Source: Verticillium longisporum (lineage: Eukaryota > Ascomycota > Sordariomycetes > Glomerellales > Plectosphaerellaceae). Taken from it: DNA of 64,000 bases. The stretch is taken from assembly GCA_019188255.1 (NCBI GenBank), contig JAETXT010000009.1, positions 2,170,001-2,234,000 on the forward strand, written 5' to 3'. Below are positions 10,965 to 23,987 of this stretch, in pieces. The notes below the pieces were generated by a model. It saw only the letters and a list, made by a program, of their open reading frames with translations. It did not search any database and was not told the origin of the DNA. A program made the translations under genes and the position numbers. The first letter of the stretch is position 1; every line of letters begins with the position of its first letter.

Positions 10965-11168
10965 GTACCGTACCGTACCGTACCCCTCCATGCCTTTCTG
11001 AGTCTGCCCCTCTAGCCAGCCCCTCCTCAACCCTCGACCCTCAGCCCTCAACCCTCAACCACCAACCCCTCACTCACCCCTGTTGCGTCGCCCGTGCGTC
11101 AGTCCCGCCATTCAGTGCCTGCCCTGTACTGGCCTGTAGTGGCCTGTACTGCCCTGTACTGCCCTGTG
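10965..11168. repeat. Three adjacent short tandem arrays
   Basis: Four GTACC units (10965-10984), five CCTCAAC-type heptamers (11025-11059) and about four to five 10-bp units of the GCCCTGTACT type (11121-11168) follow each other within 200 bases. The unit lengths differ (5, 7 and 10), so they are independent arrays. Confidence 0.8.
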
Positions 11169-11996
11169 GCCCTGCTGCCCCGTGCTGACCCGTACCAAGA
11201 CGACCTGGGAGGTAAGGACCATCAGGCACCTAAAGAGACGGCGGCGAGGTGCTGAACTGTGGCACAGCGCCTCCCTGCTGAAAGCGCTGTCGCCGGCAGC
11301 CTCAGTGGGCAGCCCCGCTGTTCCGGATGGCCGTCTCCGCATGATGCACGCTGCAGAAGGCTCCGATGGTGATGTGATTGAGCCTCCGACCTGCCACCCT
11401 GCCTTGCCTGCCAGCCTGCCAGCTCTCCCACATGTCCCGAAAACACACTCTTGAAGACCTGACCCATGCTGCGCGGGGGATCCTCTCCTAGCAGCCAGCC
11501 TCTCCCCGAGGGGGCTCTCGCACCTTCATCAAATCACCACATGACGTGAGATTGCCAGAGTGGACAAGGCGAACGACGTGCTGGGGGGGTCCCACGCCAA
11601 CCTCGCCGTCCAGGGTGCAAACATGACCCTCCCGTCACCGTTCAGCCCTCCCATGATGCGCCCAAAATGGCCTGGCCGCCAAATGCACCATCCGCTAGCC
11701 GCGGGGGCCAACACCTCCTGGGCATCTCGTCCGCCACCAAAGACACTCGCGATGGAGACTGTGGAACAATCGCACGTGTAGTGCCCAAGTCACATGGATT
11801 GGTATGGGGTACAACACACGTGGAGCACTAGTGTTGAGAAGCATTGACGTCCATTTCCTTCGCTGTGCTTTGTACTGTAGGTATGCATACCGGGGTATTC
11901 TTTCGCCAAGCACGCTCCCTACCTGCGCTGCACTGCACGCGCGCCATGTCGCCATCATCTTAACATAGCGTCGCCTCATTTCGTTCTCATCCCGCC

Positions 11997-14111
11997 TCAT
12001 GTCTTCCGGAGCGACTTCAGCAGAGGCGCAATCCTCGAACGCTTGCTGAGTCCGACTCGGTACAGCGGTTTGCCGGCCTGTGGTGTCACTGGCAGTTGCG
12101 ACTCTCGTTTCGTCGACGTGGCCGTCGATTCTGCTGCCTTTGGCTTGGCCGGTGTCGCGTCTCTTTCATCTCTCTGATGCTCCTGCGTCTCAACCTTGTC
12201 CATCTTGACAACATCGTCACCAGATTTGATTGGATTGCCAGAGGCATCTCCGAGTGCCCTCTTATCCACCCGCGCGCGGGGGGTGACTGCTGGCACATCC
12301 TCTTCAGGTAAGCCGCCGGCTGGGCCGTCAGTTGCCGCCCCGTCCATCATAGTGCCGCTTGTAACGTCGTCGGCGCAAACGACGGGCGACTCAACGGGTA
12401 TCTCGACGGGCGCGGCTTTTGGTGTCGCCGCTTGATCAGACTTGCGTGGCCTGCCTCGTTTTCGCTTGCCTGGTTTCGTAGCCTCTGCCGGCGGGGCTTG
12501 TGCATGTTGGTCCGTCTCTAAAGCATCGACTGCCTGGTCCGTCGTGTCGGAGGGGCCTTGTGCGTCTTCCACTATCTGCGGCTGATCTTCGCTGAGGGGT
12601 TCGTTGACTTGTGGAGTTGTCGGCATTTCTGCTTTCTTAGGACGACCTCTCTTCTTGCGCGGCGGCGGACTGTCCGACTCCGCGGAAAGCAGCGCCTTCG
12701 GAGACTTCTGCGTCTCGGCCACGTGCGTAGCCGCTGCTATGGCAGCCATCTGCTCCTCCTCCTCTGCGTTTCCTTCCACGCCGCGCAGGCGGGCGCCGAT
12801 AGCTCTACGCCAGCTTGGTCGTGGTTGATACGCTTCGGCCGTGAACTCATCGTCCTCATCGTCTTGGCCTGCCCCTTCGTCTTCATCATCGTCATCGGAA
12901 TCCTTCACCTGCCGTGTCGCGCTTCGCCGCGCAGTTGCCTTGTCAGTTTTCCTCTTGGCGGTCTTGCCCCGCTTCCCCGGCCTCTCTTCCATGGCGAGAA
13001 GGTCGGGCGACGAGACAGGCTCAGCATCCACCAATACCCGTGCTCTCTTCTTCCGACTTGTGACCGGCGATGACGCTTCCTTCGGCTCAACCACGACAGG
13101 ATGCGACGACTTCTGCCACTGGCTGGGCGTAGCATAGGCAATCGTCGTGGCACCGCTCGACCGCATCCCTGACATTGCCTGCTTGAAGTGGGCGGCGCCG
13201 TCAAACTCTTGCACCACTTCCTCTTCAGGCGATGGGTGTAACGACTGGTAGAGTGCTCTTTGGCTCGTACTGAGGGTCGTCGGCTCAATGCATATCGCGG
13301 CCATGCCTGGCATTGAGGCCGGTTGTTCCGACGACAGACTGTCGCTTGCCAACGGCGCCGTCGGTTTCTGGCCGCTGACGGGACAATGCCGTGCCTCGCT
13401 GATCCTGGTTGGCGAATTTTGCTGTGTTGGCGACCCGACGCCCGCATGCTGAGGCCACTGCTGGTCTGCGGGACGAGGTGGCGTGGCAACATCGTCCCCC
13501 TCGACCGTTGCTTCTACAGGCGGGTCGCTCAGGCCTGACGATGGCGCCGCCTCTGGCGTGGGCGAAAAAGCCCTTCCTGCATTCGCGTATTTCGCAAAGG
13601 TAGTACTGTAACCCGTCGCGTGCGAGAGGAGACTGCGCTTCGGCATCGGCAACGCCGTCGCCTCGGGGCTGCTTGGTATATCCCACACATCTTTCATCGT
13701 GCTCGCCACGTTCCTTGCCGGCGGCGAAAGCTGCGTCACACCGCCAGGGCTGACGAGGTGGCGCGCTGCTCTCGGTCGCCTCGGCGCCGGGTCGCTACCA
13801 GACGTGAGGGACGACGTGTTCTCTATCCCCGTCTTCTTGTGAAGGTGTGCGTTCAGGGAGATCGAGCTCGATGTGTTGTCGGCAGCGTCGAAGGAGTGGT
13901 CTGCTCGGGCGGGAGCAGCGCGCTCCACGGCTTGCTGCTGTTCGCTGTAGATGGCCTGGAAGAAGCGGGGATCGGTCGAGTCCGTGCCATTGCCTGTCGT
14001 GGGCGAGCGGGAAGCTGGTGCAGTGACCGGGGTCTGGGGCTTCGCCGGACTCTGCCCTGGCGTGAAATCATCTTCCTCATCCGAGTCGGCGATGGTATTG
14101 TGAGTAGCCAT
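11997..14111 (-). CDS. AT-hook protein with RAD51AP1-like C-terminal motif
   Basis: A single exon encodes 704 residues from the ATG at 14111 (MATHNTIADSDEEDD). The frame stays open 31 codons further upstream, but that part looks like leader sequence. The protein is mostly disordered, Ser/Pro/Ala-rich, with many SP/TP sites and an acidic tract near residue 415. It has two AT hooks, KKRGRPKK near residue 487 and KRKRGRPRK near 552, which bind the minor groove of AT-rich DNA. The last 23 residues contain YRVGLSKRSRIAPLLK. This resembles the RAD51-binding end of vertebrate RAD51AP1 (RLGLSR..R.KPL) as I remember it. A chromatin or homologous-recombination role is therefore inferred. Nuclear localisation is likely from the basic clusters. 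Confidence 0.85.
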   Translation of the reverse strand: MATHNTIADSDEEDDFTPGQSPAKPQTPVTAPASRSPTTGNGTDSTDPRFFQAIYSEQQQAVERAAPARADHSFDAADNTSSSISLNAHLHKKTGIENTSSLTSGSDPAPRRPRAARHLVSPGGVTQLSPPARNVASTMKDVWDIPSSPEATALPMPKRSLLSHATGYSTTFAKYANAGRAFSPTPEAAPSSGLSDPPVEATVEGDDVATPPRPADQQWPQHAGVGSPTQQNSPTRISEARHCPVSGQKPTAPLASDSLSSEQPASMPGMAAICIEPTTLSTSQRALYQSLHPSPEEEVVQEFDGAAHFKQAMSGMRSSGATTIAYATPSQWQKSSHPVVVEPKEASSPVTSRKKRARVLVDAEPVSSPDLLAMEERPGKRGKTAKRKTDKATARRSATRQVKDSDDDDEDEGAGQDDEDDEFTAEAYQPRPSWRRAIGARLRGVEGNAEEEEQMAAIAAATHVAETQKSPKALLSAESDSPPPRKKRGRPKKAEMPTTPQVNEPLSEDQPQIVEDAQGPSDTTDQAVDALETDQHAQAPPAEATKPGKRKRGRPRKSDQAATPKAAPVEIPVESPVVCADDVTSGTMMDGAATDGPAGGLPEEDVPAVTPRARVDKRALGDASGNPIKSGDDVVKMDKVETQEHQRDERDATPAKPKAAESTATSTKRESQLPVTPQAGKPLYRVGLSKRSRIAPLLKSLRKT

Positions 14112-14363
14112 GGCGGTCGCTCGGAGGCATGGCTCTGCACGGGCTGCACGATAGATGATACACAATGAGAACCAATAGTGGTGGGGGGTCGAAGCGAGCA
14201 GCAACGCGCGCCGCTGCGCGTTACACCTGGTCGCGTCGCGCTACCACGTGATCTACGACATCCATGTGGTGGTACATTTGTCTCCCCACTGTACATGTAC
14301 GCAGCTAGACACATGAAAGTGGGTATGGGTTGGGATGACGTTTGACCAGGCACGACACACGCT

Positions 14364-17183
14364 TCATTCAACCTCTTCTATCCTAGGCCGTTGTTGCCCA
14401 ACGTTCGGGGAGCCAAATTGTTGACTCAAGTTCAGGTTCGCAAGACCACCGATGCTTGGACCGGCTCCCAAATCTCTTCCCGCGGGCAAAAGTGTGGCCA
14501 TTTGCCAGCTCTCCAAGCTCTCAATGACATCTCTCGCATGCTGCTGTACCAGGCCATCGTTGTCGGAGATGGCAATGTACTCAAGGACGCGCAAGATATC
14601 ATTCCTGCTGCTGTCCGTCAATCCGAAGCCTATCCTCCGCCCGGTTTGCCTGGCTACGTCGAGGGCCTTGACAAAACTCAATATGAGGAGCACAGCCGCT
14701 CTCCGCAGTATCCCCTTTTCTAGCTCGGGCTCCAGCGTAAGAACGTTGACGCATAGATCAACGGAGGCTGACACGAGATCCGGTCCAACACCAGAAACGT
14801 GGGTCTTCATTGCACCTGCAAGGATAGACAGAGCAGAAGCACGCATGCGTACATCTTCGCTCCCTCGCTTGCTTTCCCAGCCCTCAACAATCTGAGTGAG
14901 AATATCAGATGTGGCTTGCTCCTCCTCCGTGAGTTCATCTCCTAAGTCAGGGACCTCGCCATCCCAGGCGTCTTCTGCCTGTTTCTTCTTGATCTCGCGT
15001 CGACGTGCCTCACGCGCCTGTCTTGCTTCCGTCTGAGGTCGGTACCCTCGTCGACCGCCAGTCGACAAGAGCGACTCGGTCACAGGGCGGGCCACATCTC
15101 CTGCAAATGTTTCCCCCAAGCGCTCGATGACTTGTAGGAGCGCCTCTCCGAAGCGTAACCTCGTATCTGTTGTTGAGCGTTCTTTCGGATCCAAGTAGTG
15201 GTCAAGTATTTCGCGCGACGTTGCCTTGGGGTGTTTGTTGGCCAGTTGCGTGAAGACCTTGATGACACGCAGGTTGATATAGTCCTCGTCATCTTGCATG
15301 AGAGAGGAGAGAAGGACGAGAACAGCCTGAACGTCCAGAGCTGTGCTGTTCGCCAGAATCAGGCCTGATATGAGGTTGAGACCCTCCGAGCGAACAGGGG
15401 GTGGGTTGTCTGCTTGTGTAATGTATGATATGGCAAGCTTGTATGTGGCTCTGTCCTCAACCTGTTTTGCATTGGGTACAAACCCATCCTTCTCATCTTC
15501 GCCACCCGCTGCATCACGGTACTGGAGCAACAAGCCCAAGTTTCTCGCTGTCGGAGATACCGTTGGATGATTGCCGCTGCCCAGCTTCTCCAGGCTTGTT
15601 TCTAAGACTTTAAGGCCGCGTGGTTTCAGATTCGATCTCTTGAATGTCGGCGATGTAATGACCAAGTTCAAGAGACTAAGCGCCACAGCGATAATATCGT
15701 CTGATTGACTTTGCAGGGTTGCCGGGTTCAAGATCTGACAGACAAGCTCCAGAACCTGTTCAATGCGACTGATCAGTTTCTCGGGAACCTCTTCAAGCAT
15801 CTTCTGCAAGATGGCCACCTCCCAAAGCTTCTTCAGCTGCAAGCCTTCCTCATCTGGCTCAGCTTCTTCCAACTTGATCTTTGGCTGGGCGGGCGCAGAT
15901 GCCACCAAGTCGGCCATCCATCTGCTAAGCAGGTCCATGGCAAAAGACGATACCTCATCCGGGGTGCAACTCGTCGCCATGAGGGAGACAAAGGTAGAGG
16001 ATTTGTGTTGGACGCCGCTCCAGTCAATCTGGTGCAGCCTTGTGTCGCGGAGCTCCTCCATGCTGATAATCTCCACACCATCTGGCGCAGCTGTCGCGTA
16101 TGCCCACATTTTCTTCTCCGGTTCAAGCTCGCCTTTGTAGTCGAGATTTTCCACGATCTTGAGAAGCTGAGCAGACGAGGAACCAATCTTGAAGAATACC
16201 TTCAGCAACGACAGTGCTGGTGTGCAGCATGTCTCCTGAAGCTGCGGGCCAGGGTTTGGCCACGAGGCAATGGCCCAAAGCTGCCGAATAATTGGTCCAA
16301 TGACACGCCTAGCTTGGGCTGGAAATGGAGTCGCATTTAGAAAAGTCGAAAGGCGCTGGAGGGCGAGTCGGATCCTGTCGAATGATACTAGCACTCGACT
16401 GCGGGTGAGATCCAAGATATCATCCTGATCGCCTGAGCCGTTTGTTCCGAGGGATGTCACGGGAGGCCGAGAAGGATTGATAGTAAATAGAAGAGGCTCG
16501 ATGAAGACGTCCCATCCCGGAGTTCCTGGTCGCAGTGTGAGAAATGAAAACTATGGTTGGAGTCATGCTAACCTACCAGGGGCGCCAAATTGTTTTTTAC
16601 TCAAGATACCAATCATGACGACTTGAGCAGCGACGCGTGACAGCTCTGGGCCTTCATTTCCATCTAAAAGCTGATGTATCTGTGGCGCGATACCGGCAAA
16701 CCACTGGGTAGGTGCCGTTGTCGCTGGGGGCGATGTAATAATTCGCGTCGCCACCGCCAAAGCCTCTTGCGTGATATTTGCACCGGTCTTGTGAAGCGTA
16801 GTTTCATCAGAAGCCTTCATTTGGCTGCTCGGATGAACTGAAAAAACGAACTCGAGGGTTCCACGCACGCCGTCACGACGAAGCGGGATATGTGTAAGGA
16901 TCTTCATCAGTTGCGGCTGTAGCCATGATGGCGCCACGTTCGGTTTGATCAACGCATTCAAGGCTGGTAACAAGTTCCATGACACATTTCTGCGTCTCGG
17001 TTAGAGATATTTCTTGACCTAGGCAATGAACAATTTTACCTACCCTTCAACGAGCGAATTGAACTCTTTCAAGGCGAGGTCGCGTGATGTAGGCTCTGTT
17101 GTTGGGTCAAAAGCGCGCTTGCCAACATCGAGCAACGTATCTGCGAGAGTTTGACGACTTTCCTTCCCAGTCGACGCCATCAT
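14364..17183 (-). CDS. RTP1: RTP1/TANGO6-type HEAT-repeat protein
   Basis: Three exons: 17183-17044, 16989-16577 and 16525-14364, with GTAGGT donors and CAG acceptors, give 904 residues (yeast Rtp1 is 981). The protein is helical throughout, like the ARM/HEAT repeats of the family. The C-terminal third matches the RTP1 C-terminal region. That part includes a charged linker EARQAREARRREIKKKQ, then LTEEEQATSDILTQIVEGWESKR and the conserved RMRASALSILA segment. Yeast Rtp1 helps assemble RNA polymerase II and import it into the nucleus; the animal homologue is TANGO6. Older fungal annotation calls it a protein required for cell viability. Two adjacent ATGs occur at 17183 and 17180; either could be used. 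It lies 250 bp upstream of the AT-hook gene on the same strand. Confidence 0.88.
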
Positions 17184-17602
17184 GTCTCGGTCATGGTCAT
17201 CTGATGAATAGACTTGCACGCAAGATCCTACAAACTTAAGTTATTTATGGGATGACGTTTCTTGGAAGACTAAGGACCTACCTTAGGTGATGGACTGAGT
17301 AATCCGTGTTGAGAGGCAAGACCCACCACTGAGACTGGGTCACGTGGGCTCGCGCTCTACCTGCCCAGCACGCGTTGTCGTACATGTGACGCGTTCATTA
17401 CCTGGAGCAACAGTGTTGCTTCCACATGCAAGGTATCAATTTGCCCAAGGCAGCTACGGTGGTACGCGCTTTGACCCCCATACTGTCATCTTTCGTCCTT
17501 TCCATCTTTTTCTCTCCCGTCTCCTCTCTCTTCACAACCTACCTAACAAGCTTATCAGCTTCACCCTTGTCTGCACCATCACCAGATCGTGGTGCACTGC
17601 TG
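17184..17602. other. RTP1 upstream region
   Basis: Promoter side of RTP1. It contains CACGTG (17341-17346) and pyrimidine-rich stretches. No gene is seen. Confidence 0.5.
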
Positions 17603-18153
17603 ATGGCTAAATCGAGATACGGCTTCAAGATTGGCGAAACCTCAGTATGTGGTTGATGCGGAAGCTCTTTCGTCCTTTCGACACCACCCCACGCACGACG
17701 CCTCCTCCACAGTCCTCCGGCTCGTCTTTTCCGAAAGGAATGTCTTTCATAGACCCCTCGACAAGGGCTGGGAGGCCCCAGTACGCCGCTCACGACTCTG
17801 CAACAGGGCTTCGTGCTTGCTGTGATTGGATCCACTGGGACCTAGAGTCGTCAGTATCAGACGACCCAGTCCGGCTGAGGGAAGACGGGTCGGAACTTAA
17901 CCCTAAGCATCACCTTGGTTTTCAGTTTGCGCCCACGGCCGTTCAAGTCGCCTTGTATGTCTGCTATGCTCGTCTGCGGAGACTGCCACTGAAAAGTGGC
18001 GTCTTTGTCCGGGGCTATGTAGGCGGACCGGCGAGGAGAGCACTCCAGTCATCATCACCTGATGCGCGAGAAGTTGGCTCTATGAGTCTGTGCGGTGAGA
18101 GCCTCTGGTCCGAGGCCGCTCGTCAGGACCAACTGCTGGAACTAGAGCCTTGA
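17603..18153 (+). CDS. Doubtful small hypothetical protein
   Basis: A possible two-exon model (17603-17644 and 17713-18153) is joined by a 68-bp GTATGT...CAG intron. It encodes 160 residues starting MAKSRYGFKIGETS. No domain, signal peptide or membrane segment is recognised. The codon usage is unremarkable and the translation looks only partly protein-like. It lies at the edge of a 4-kb block without recognisable genes, so it could be chance. Confidence 0.2.
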
Positions 18154-21100
18154 CCAATAACAGACTGCTCGGATGAGGTGCGCCTATTTGCTCGTAGGGA
18201 GATGACCGCTCTCGTCTGGCGCTCTGGAGCCTGATTCGGCCCTACAGCGGCTCGGAATCGCGGGAGAGACTGCAGTGAGGGAGATCTTGGCAACGCCGTC
18301 AAACGGTCAGATGAGCGTTTCCTTCGACTTGTGCACACCTTCCGCGACCCTTCTCGCAGCCCAAGGGCCGAGATGGGGGAAGGGACTCAAGCAGCAAACT
18401 GAAACGACCCGTCTGACTTGACGATGGCGAGGCAAACAGCTCTACGTACCCTCGCTATCTCACCGCACTCTTGACACCACAACAGACTTGATCTCATCCA
18501 ACCCACGAGCAAACGTTCGCCTTGCCGGGCCACATCCGGGCTATGGCTTGGGCGTGTCATTACATCCATATGAGTCTGGTCAGGCGCATTAACCTGATCC
18601 CGTGGGTCTTGTCCCACGGCGTTGACGGACGCCAAATTCGTGCGGTCTTCTTCTGGAGAACGCAATATTCCCACTGTCTACCTCGTGGACAGCTTTGGAC
18701 GATAGCGCGGTTTTTGAGAATGTCTTTTGTCCGCGCGCAATGCCCTCCACCGCCTCGTCTTCGACCTGTCACGGAGAGGAAACAAAAACGAGTCCTTGTT
18801 GGCAGTGCGAAACATACAGAAAGAACTTTGCACGACCACATCTGATGGATTCTCCTGCCCTCTGAAGCCGCCGATCGTCATGCAACATTGTCGAAATGAC
18901 AGTCTTGGTTTAGTTGTGGAGGCTGCATACGCTTCTCGACGCTCGCGTCTGGGCAAGTAGCGATTGAGAGGTGGGCGACGTCAGACTGGGACCCATCTTG
19001 AGTTGGTGTCAAAGTTCCGCGCTTGTCCGGCCTGGTGGCGGCTGCCTCGGATGTACTATTCTGCCCAAGCGAGAGCTCGAGTCAATCCCCTTGGACCCCG
19101 TTGTGGGTGGACAGGCCTAATTGGAGGGCAGTCCAGGTTGTCGTCGCTCCAGTAATGGCGAGACGGCAACCCCCTCGATGCAGGGATAAGTTAACCTGAG
19201 ATGCCTTTTTCTGATATGGACGCTAATTGGAGGTAGGAAGTCCTTGGTGTAACGAGTGCCCGACGGGTGGAATAAGAGTAGCAAACGTCACGCGACGCGA
19301 GCTTGCCGTCGTACTAATATGCATGCTGCCACTGGGATTATCAGCAGCTCGGTCTGATCACCTCTTCCATGATACATCACAGAAGACGAGCACAAAATAT
19401 CCCTTCGAGAGCTATGTGCAAAACAACACAAAAACAAGCATGAATTCCACTTTCGGTTTGCAACATTCCTTTCCTTGGACTAAGAAAGAAAGCAGTGGCT
19501 ACTTGACAAGCCGGCTCGGTTGACAAGCTAACAACCCGAACTGTCGTCCGCAGCGTTTTGTATCATCCAAAGCCGAATGGTATGAACTTGACTTAACATG
19601 CGTGTCAAGTATTCCTAAAAAGCACGTCACAAGCTACCTCACTATATACGAGCAAGCCAGCTCGCATGACCACGCCATTTCGTTTGACAGAACATGCCTA
19701 ATCCGTCTTGCTGCAGCTGCTACAGGGCATGATAGAATCTCTGGTGTGGATATACACGCATCAGCCTGACCTCCGCTATTCTTCTTTGTTGTTCGGCCCA
19801 CCCCCATCTACTTACACTGCGACGGAGAAATTTGAGGGCCAACAGACGGGTTCGCCGCTGCCAAGTAAAGATTAGCAGATCAGTGAATCACTTGTTCACG
19901 TATGATGTTGCGAGCACCACTCTCAGAGACTTCTTGTCTGGATTTCGCGCGGGACCGGGTGTAGGTCAGTGTCCTTTCAGCTGCCGCACTCGGCGCCCCT
20001 CATTGCTTGGCGCTGCCCATAAGACCTCGGCCATCATGCTCTGGTATAGGACTTGCGAAAGACTATGATGGAGCATTGATCACCACGAGTTGTGCCAATA
20101 AGCTTGCAACTGATTAACTTTTCAACGATCAACTGGAAGCAACTCCAGAGGGCTCAGAACTCGGCGGAGCAGTGTCGCTTCTGATCAACCCCCCCCCTCT
20201 CTATTTGAGACTGGTAGGATCAGTGCGAAGGGTCTCGTGCACTATTTGACAGCCCCTGACGCCATGTTAGCAGGTTTTAAGCCCCTCTCCGTCGGCTTGC
20301 AGGTGCTCGACAAGGTTGTGCCCCTCTCTGGAGACCCTTGGAGAACCTAGCTCTAGCATCCGTCCGGCCCACCGATTCCACCGGCAGCATATCGGCCGGT
20401 GCATATTCGATTGCCTCGAGACTTCTTTACATGGGACCTGAGCTGTGACAGCCGTCTTCGTGTGCGGGATTGATGTGCTGGAGATTTGGTTGGGGGCCTA
20501 GTCAACGCCTCCTCGACAGCACAATCGAAGTGGTGGCCGATGAGTCGTCAACGGCGGTTACATCTGAGTGTCCGGCCTCTTGCATCTTAGGCCAGCCAGT
20601 GGCAAGACGCATCAACAAAATCAAGCTTGTGAGAAGAAACATGCTTATCGAGTGATCCTGGTCGCGATCCACTGGCCAGCCCGAGTTCTTGAAGTGCCCT
20701 CAATCTGGCGCAGTTGGCGGCCGACACTGGCCGCGATATGCCAACAGATCCCGAGGAAAGCGTTGCCAGTGAATGCGAAAATGGCTCCCTTTTGAGCGAA
20801 GGCTCCTGACACAGAAGAGCCAAGTATCCCTGATATTGAGGATACTGGCCATCATTGCCTCTCTAGTCCTCGTCTCTACATCAGTCGACCTTCTCAATTG
20901 TGCTGCACTCTGTCGAGTGTTACGGCCCGGCATTCTCAAATCTGCATGATTGAGGTTGAGTACTTGGAAGCAGTAAAGAGGATGGATTCGAAAAGATGTG
21001 CTATGATGCTGAACATGCTACAGCCGAAGCTGAACGCCTCGGAACCTACTCTCTCGCAGACTTTGTACCTCAAAGATCCCAGACTGCTCTGCGACAGCTC

Positions 21101-21458
21101 GTCGTACGTTCACCATCTGTGTTGCCTATGTGGCTCAAGCATAGCGTGTATCTCCTGGTGTATCGCACCATTATCTCTGCTTCGCTCGCAGAGGCTCATC
21201 GACATTGGCTCCCAATCTCTGCACTGATTCAATCCTCTGGGAAGCCCTGCCGCCTATTCATCGGTTTAGCCTACGACTCTTTCGAGACAGCATGTCGCAG
21301 TGTAACGCACCAGGCACTTATCACAAGCTGCATCCGCACCGCCAACCCATTCTATCCCGGGAAAGCACGCGCCATTTGGATCGTTATGGTACTTGCAAGG
21401 GTATTTGTCAGACATTTTGTTGTGAGTCCGGGCAGGTTGAAGCTGATGTTGGTGTTCT
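18154..21458. other. Gene-poor block next to the PRP43 break
   Basis: No recognisable gene on either strand over 3.3 kb. Base composition is intermediate, neither strongly AT-rich nor like the neighbouring exons. I see no terminal repeats, transposase motifs or tRNA. The block ends where PRP43 homology stops (about 21586). It could be a decayed mobile element or sequence brought in by a rearrangement; the sequence does not decide. Confidence 0.5.

Positions 21459-23987
<2,529 letters not shown>

Larger units (their letters stand above)
10555..11996. other. THR4 upstream region, repeat-rich
   Basis: Separates THR4 from the 3' end of the AT-hook gene; both are on the minus strand. It carries a GA run (about 10674-10692) and three different short satellites between 10965 and 11168. 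No gene is seen. Confidence 0.65.

Noticed and set aside
21266..21412. Cys-rich minus-strand ORF just past PRP43 (MSDKYPCKYHNDP...)
   Set aside because: Only 49 residues, no signal peptide and no repeat of a known cysteine pattern; likely chance.
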